Shown: piece after piece, positions 63,012 through 64,000 of the stretch
Layout of the letters: each line of letters begins with the position of its first letter
Position numbering within the stretch: the first letter of the stretch is position 1
Translations under genes and position numbers: made by a program
Notes under the pieces: model-generated
Databases searched by the model: none
What the model saw: only the letters and a program-made list of their open reading frames with translations
Told to the model about the DNA's origin: nothing
NCBI GenBank assembly: GCA_910579745.1
Contig: CAJTVH010000011.1
Span: forward strand, 1-64,000
Length of the DNA stretch: 64,000 bases
Direction of reading: 5' to 3'
Source: an uncultured Clostridia bacterium
GTDB taxonomy: Bacteria; Bacillota; Clostridia; Lachnospirales; CAG-274

Positions 63012-64000
63012 TTATTCATACCGTAACGCCTCTATAGGGTCTAAAAGAGCGGCTTTTCTCGCCGGATAAACGCCAAAAATAATACCGATAGCCGTTGAGA
63101 TAATAACCGCCATAAAAACAGAATTGACGGAAACAACACTTGATACACCCATAATATTACCAGCAATCATACCAAATCCCCAGCCGAATATTACGCCGAG
63201 TATACCTCCTATACCAGTAAGTATAACCGCCTCAACCACAAATTGAACCATAATATCTTTATTTTTAGCCCCGATAGACTTCCTTATTCCAATTTCTCTC
63301 GTTCTCTCAGTAACTGTAACAAGCATAATATTCATAACACCGATACCTCCCACAATAAGAGATATAGCGGCCACACCGCTTATAAGCATAGTAACAGTTC
63401 CTGTAACCTCCGTCAGTGCCTCCATTTGCTCCGCCGCGCTTTCAGCGGTATATTTATCAGAATTTTTATGAATCTCGCTAAGTTTATCCGTAATAGCTGA
63501 ACACAAAGCGTCGGCGTTATCAGCGTCTTCAGCGACAAGAATAATATTAGCGAGAGTTTTTCTATTAAACAGTCTAAAAGCCGATGTAATAGGAATAACC
63601 ATTCTTTCGGGATACTCGTTTTCATAAAGACTTTCCGTTTCAGCGTTACTGTTTTCAGAAATTCCGATAACTGTGTACTTAGAACTTCCCTGCCATGTTT
63701 TTATAGAAATTTTTTTCCCGATAACAGATTGATCACAATATCCGAAAACTTTTTTAGCTGTAGTGTCGTTGATAACGACAACTTTGCTTTTGGCCTCAAC
63801 ATCCGAATCGCTAACGTACCTTCCATAAAGCATGGTCGGAGCCATAATCGATTGATAGTCAGGTGTAACTCCCGTTATAGAGGCGTTATTGGTTTCTTTC
63901 GGGTCGAGGAGCTTAACACTGGCGTTGCTCCCATTATACACGGGTGAAATTGATTTTATACCATCCATTTCCTTTAGTTTCTCATAATCATCATAAGTTA
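63012..64000 (-). CDS. MacB-type ABC transporter permease (5' end beyond the window)
   Basis: The open frame continues to the right edge (TYDDYEKLKEMDGIKSISPV before the internal ATG at 63968), so only the C-terminal ~329 residues are seen. They comprise part of a MacB periplasmic-core domain (GVTPDYQSIMAPTMLYGRY, VVINDTTAKKVFG), then the FtsX domain with three TM helices and the coupling motif VTERTREIGIRKSIGAKNKDI, ending PARKAALLDPIEALRYE. MacB-like permeases drive efflux or extracytoplasmic mechanical work. The ATPase and adaptor genes would lie to the right. Confidence 0.9.
   Translation of the reverse strand, partial: TYDDYEKLKEMDGIKSISPVYNGSNASVKLLDPKETNNASITGVTPDYQSIMAPTMLYGRYVSDSDVEAKSKVVVINDTTAKKVFGYCDQSVIGKKISIKTWQGSSKYTVIGISENSNAETESLYENEYPERMVIPITSAFRLFNRKTLANIILVAEDADNADALCSAITDKLSEIHKNSDKYTAESAAEQMEALTEVTGTVTMLISGVAAISLIVGGIGVMNIMLVTVTERTREIGIRKSIGAKNKDIMVQFVVEAVILTGIGGILGVIFGWGFGMIAGNIMGVSSVVSVNSVFMAVIISTAIGIIFGVYPARKAALLDPIEALRYE

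Overview
The window is AT-rich DNA (roughly 30% G+C by eye) from a spore-forming, anaerobic, Gram-positive member of the Clostridia. The evidence is the mother-cell sporulation genes yqfC/yqfD, a Firmicutes-type yqfC-yqfD-phoH-yqfF-ybeY-cdd-era-yqzL-recO cluster, a dgt/dnaG/rpoD/trmK/nif3 macromolecular-synthesis cluster, an NADH-dependent [FeFe]-hydrogenase operon, pyruvate-phosphate dikinase and a secreted pectate lyase with a dockerin-like tail. Most genes have strong GGAGG-type ribosome binding sites, and TTG/GTG starts are frequent (rpoD, yitT, yqfF, uvrB, the HD-GYP gene).

Layout. 1-340: three tandem minus-strand promoters feeding an rRNA leader, with the operon itself off the left edge. 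960-11718: a cation/proton antiporter, a decayed ClC channel, DUF4250 and thioesterase genes, the hydrogenase operon hydC-hydB-hydA plus a small [2Fe-2S] protein, and cfa. 11.8-16.8 kb: an accessory island of decayed mobile DNA (serine recombinase tail, conjugative-element sigma factor and HTH_16 relics, a frameshifted RelB/DinJ antitoxin) around two intact genes, an ECF sigma factor and a DUF2461 protein. 16.8-19.2 kb: an orphan histidine kinase, DUF3006 and a cupin. 19.3-28.2 kb (+): the sporulation/RNA-maturation/repair cluster. 28.3-46.9 kb (-): HAD phosphatase, nucleoside kinase, Nif3, TrmK, RpoD, DnaG, dGTPase, YitT, hemerythrin, GNAT, a formate/nitrite-type channel, UvrA and UvrB, with an HsdS fragment between the last two. 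47-52 kb: a 1593-residue modular pectate lyase. 52.3-58.7 kb: HD-GYP protein, Maf, DUF4321, a soluble PocR-type chemoreceptor, PPDK. 59.3-64 kb: a TolC-like secreted protein, a histidine kinase/response regulator pair and a MacB-type ABC permease cut by the right edge.

The most unusual content lies between the genes. At least four families of short non-coding repeats recur: (1) a ~155-163 bp MITE-like element with GCGTATCTGAAAACTA-type inverted ends (about ten copies of varied age); (2) a family with AAGGAAACRCCGATTA-type inverted ends (four copies plus solo ends); (3) a ~140-160 bp multi-hairpin element that always lies against the 3' end of a minus-strand gene (three copies); (4) a smaller TATAG...TTGAAAA family (two copies). 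One family-1 copy supplies the stop codon of dgt, and one family-3 copy supplies the C-terminus of a broken ORF. No transposase for any of them is present here. I saw no tRNA genes, CRISPR array or complete mobile element. I do not see a convincing wholly new protein system; the best candidates for follow-up are the structured family-3 repeat and the TolC-like/MacB/two-component locus in an apparently single-membrane bacterium.
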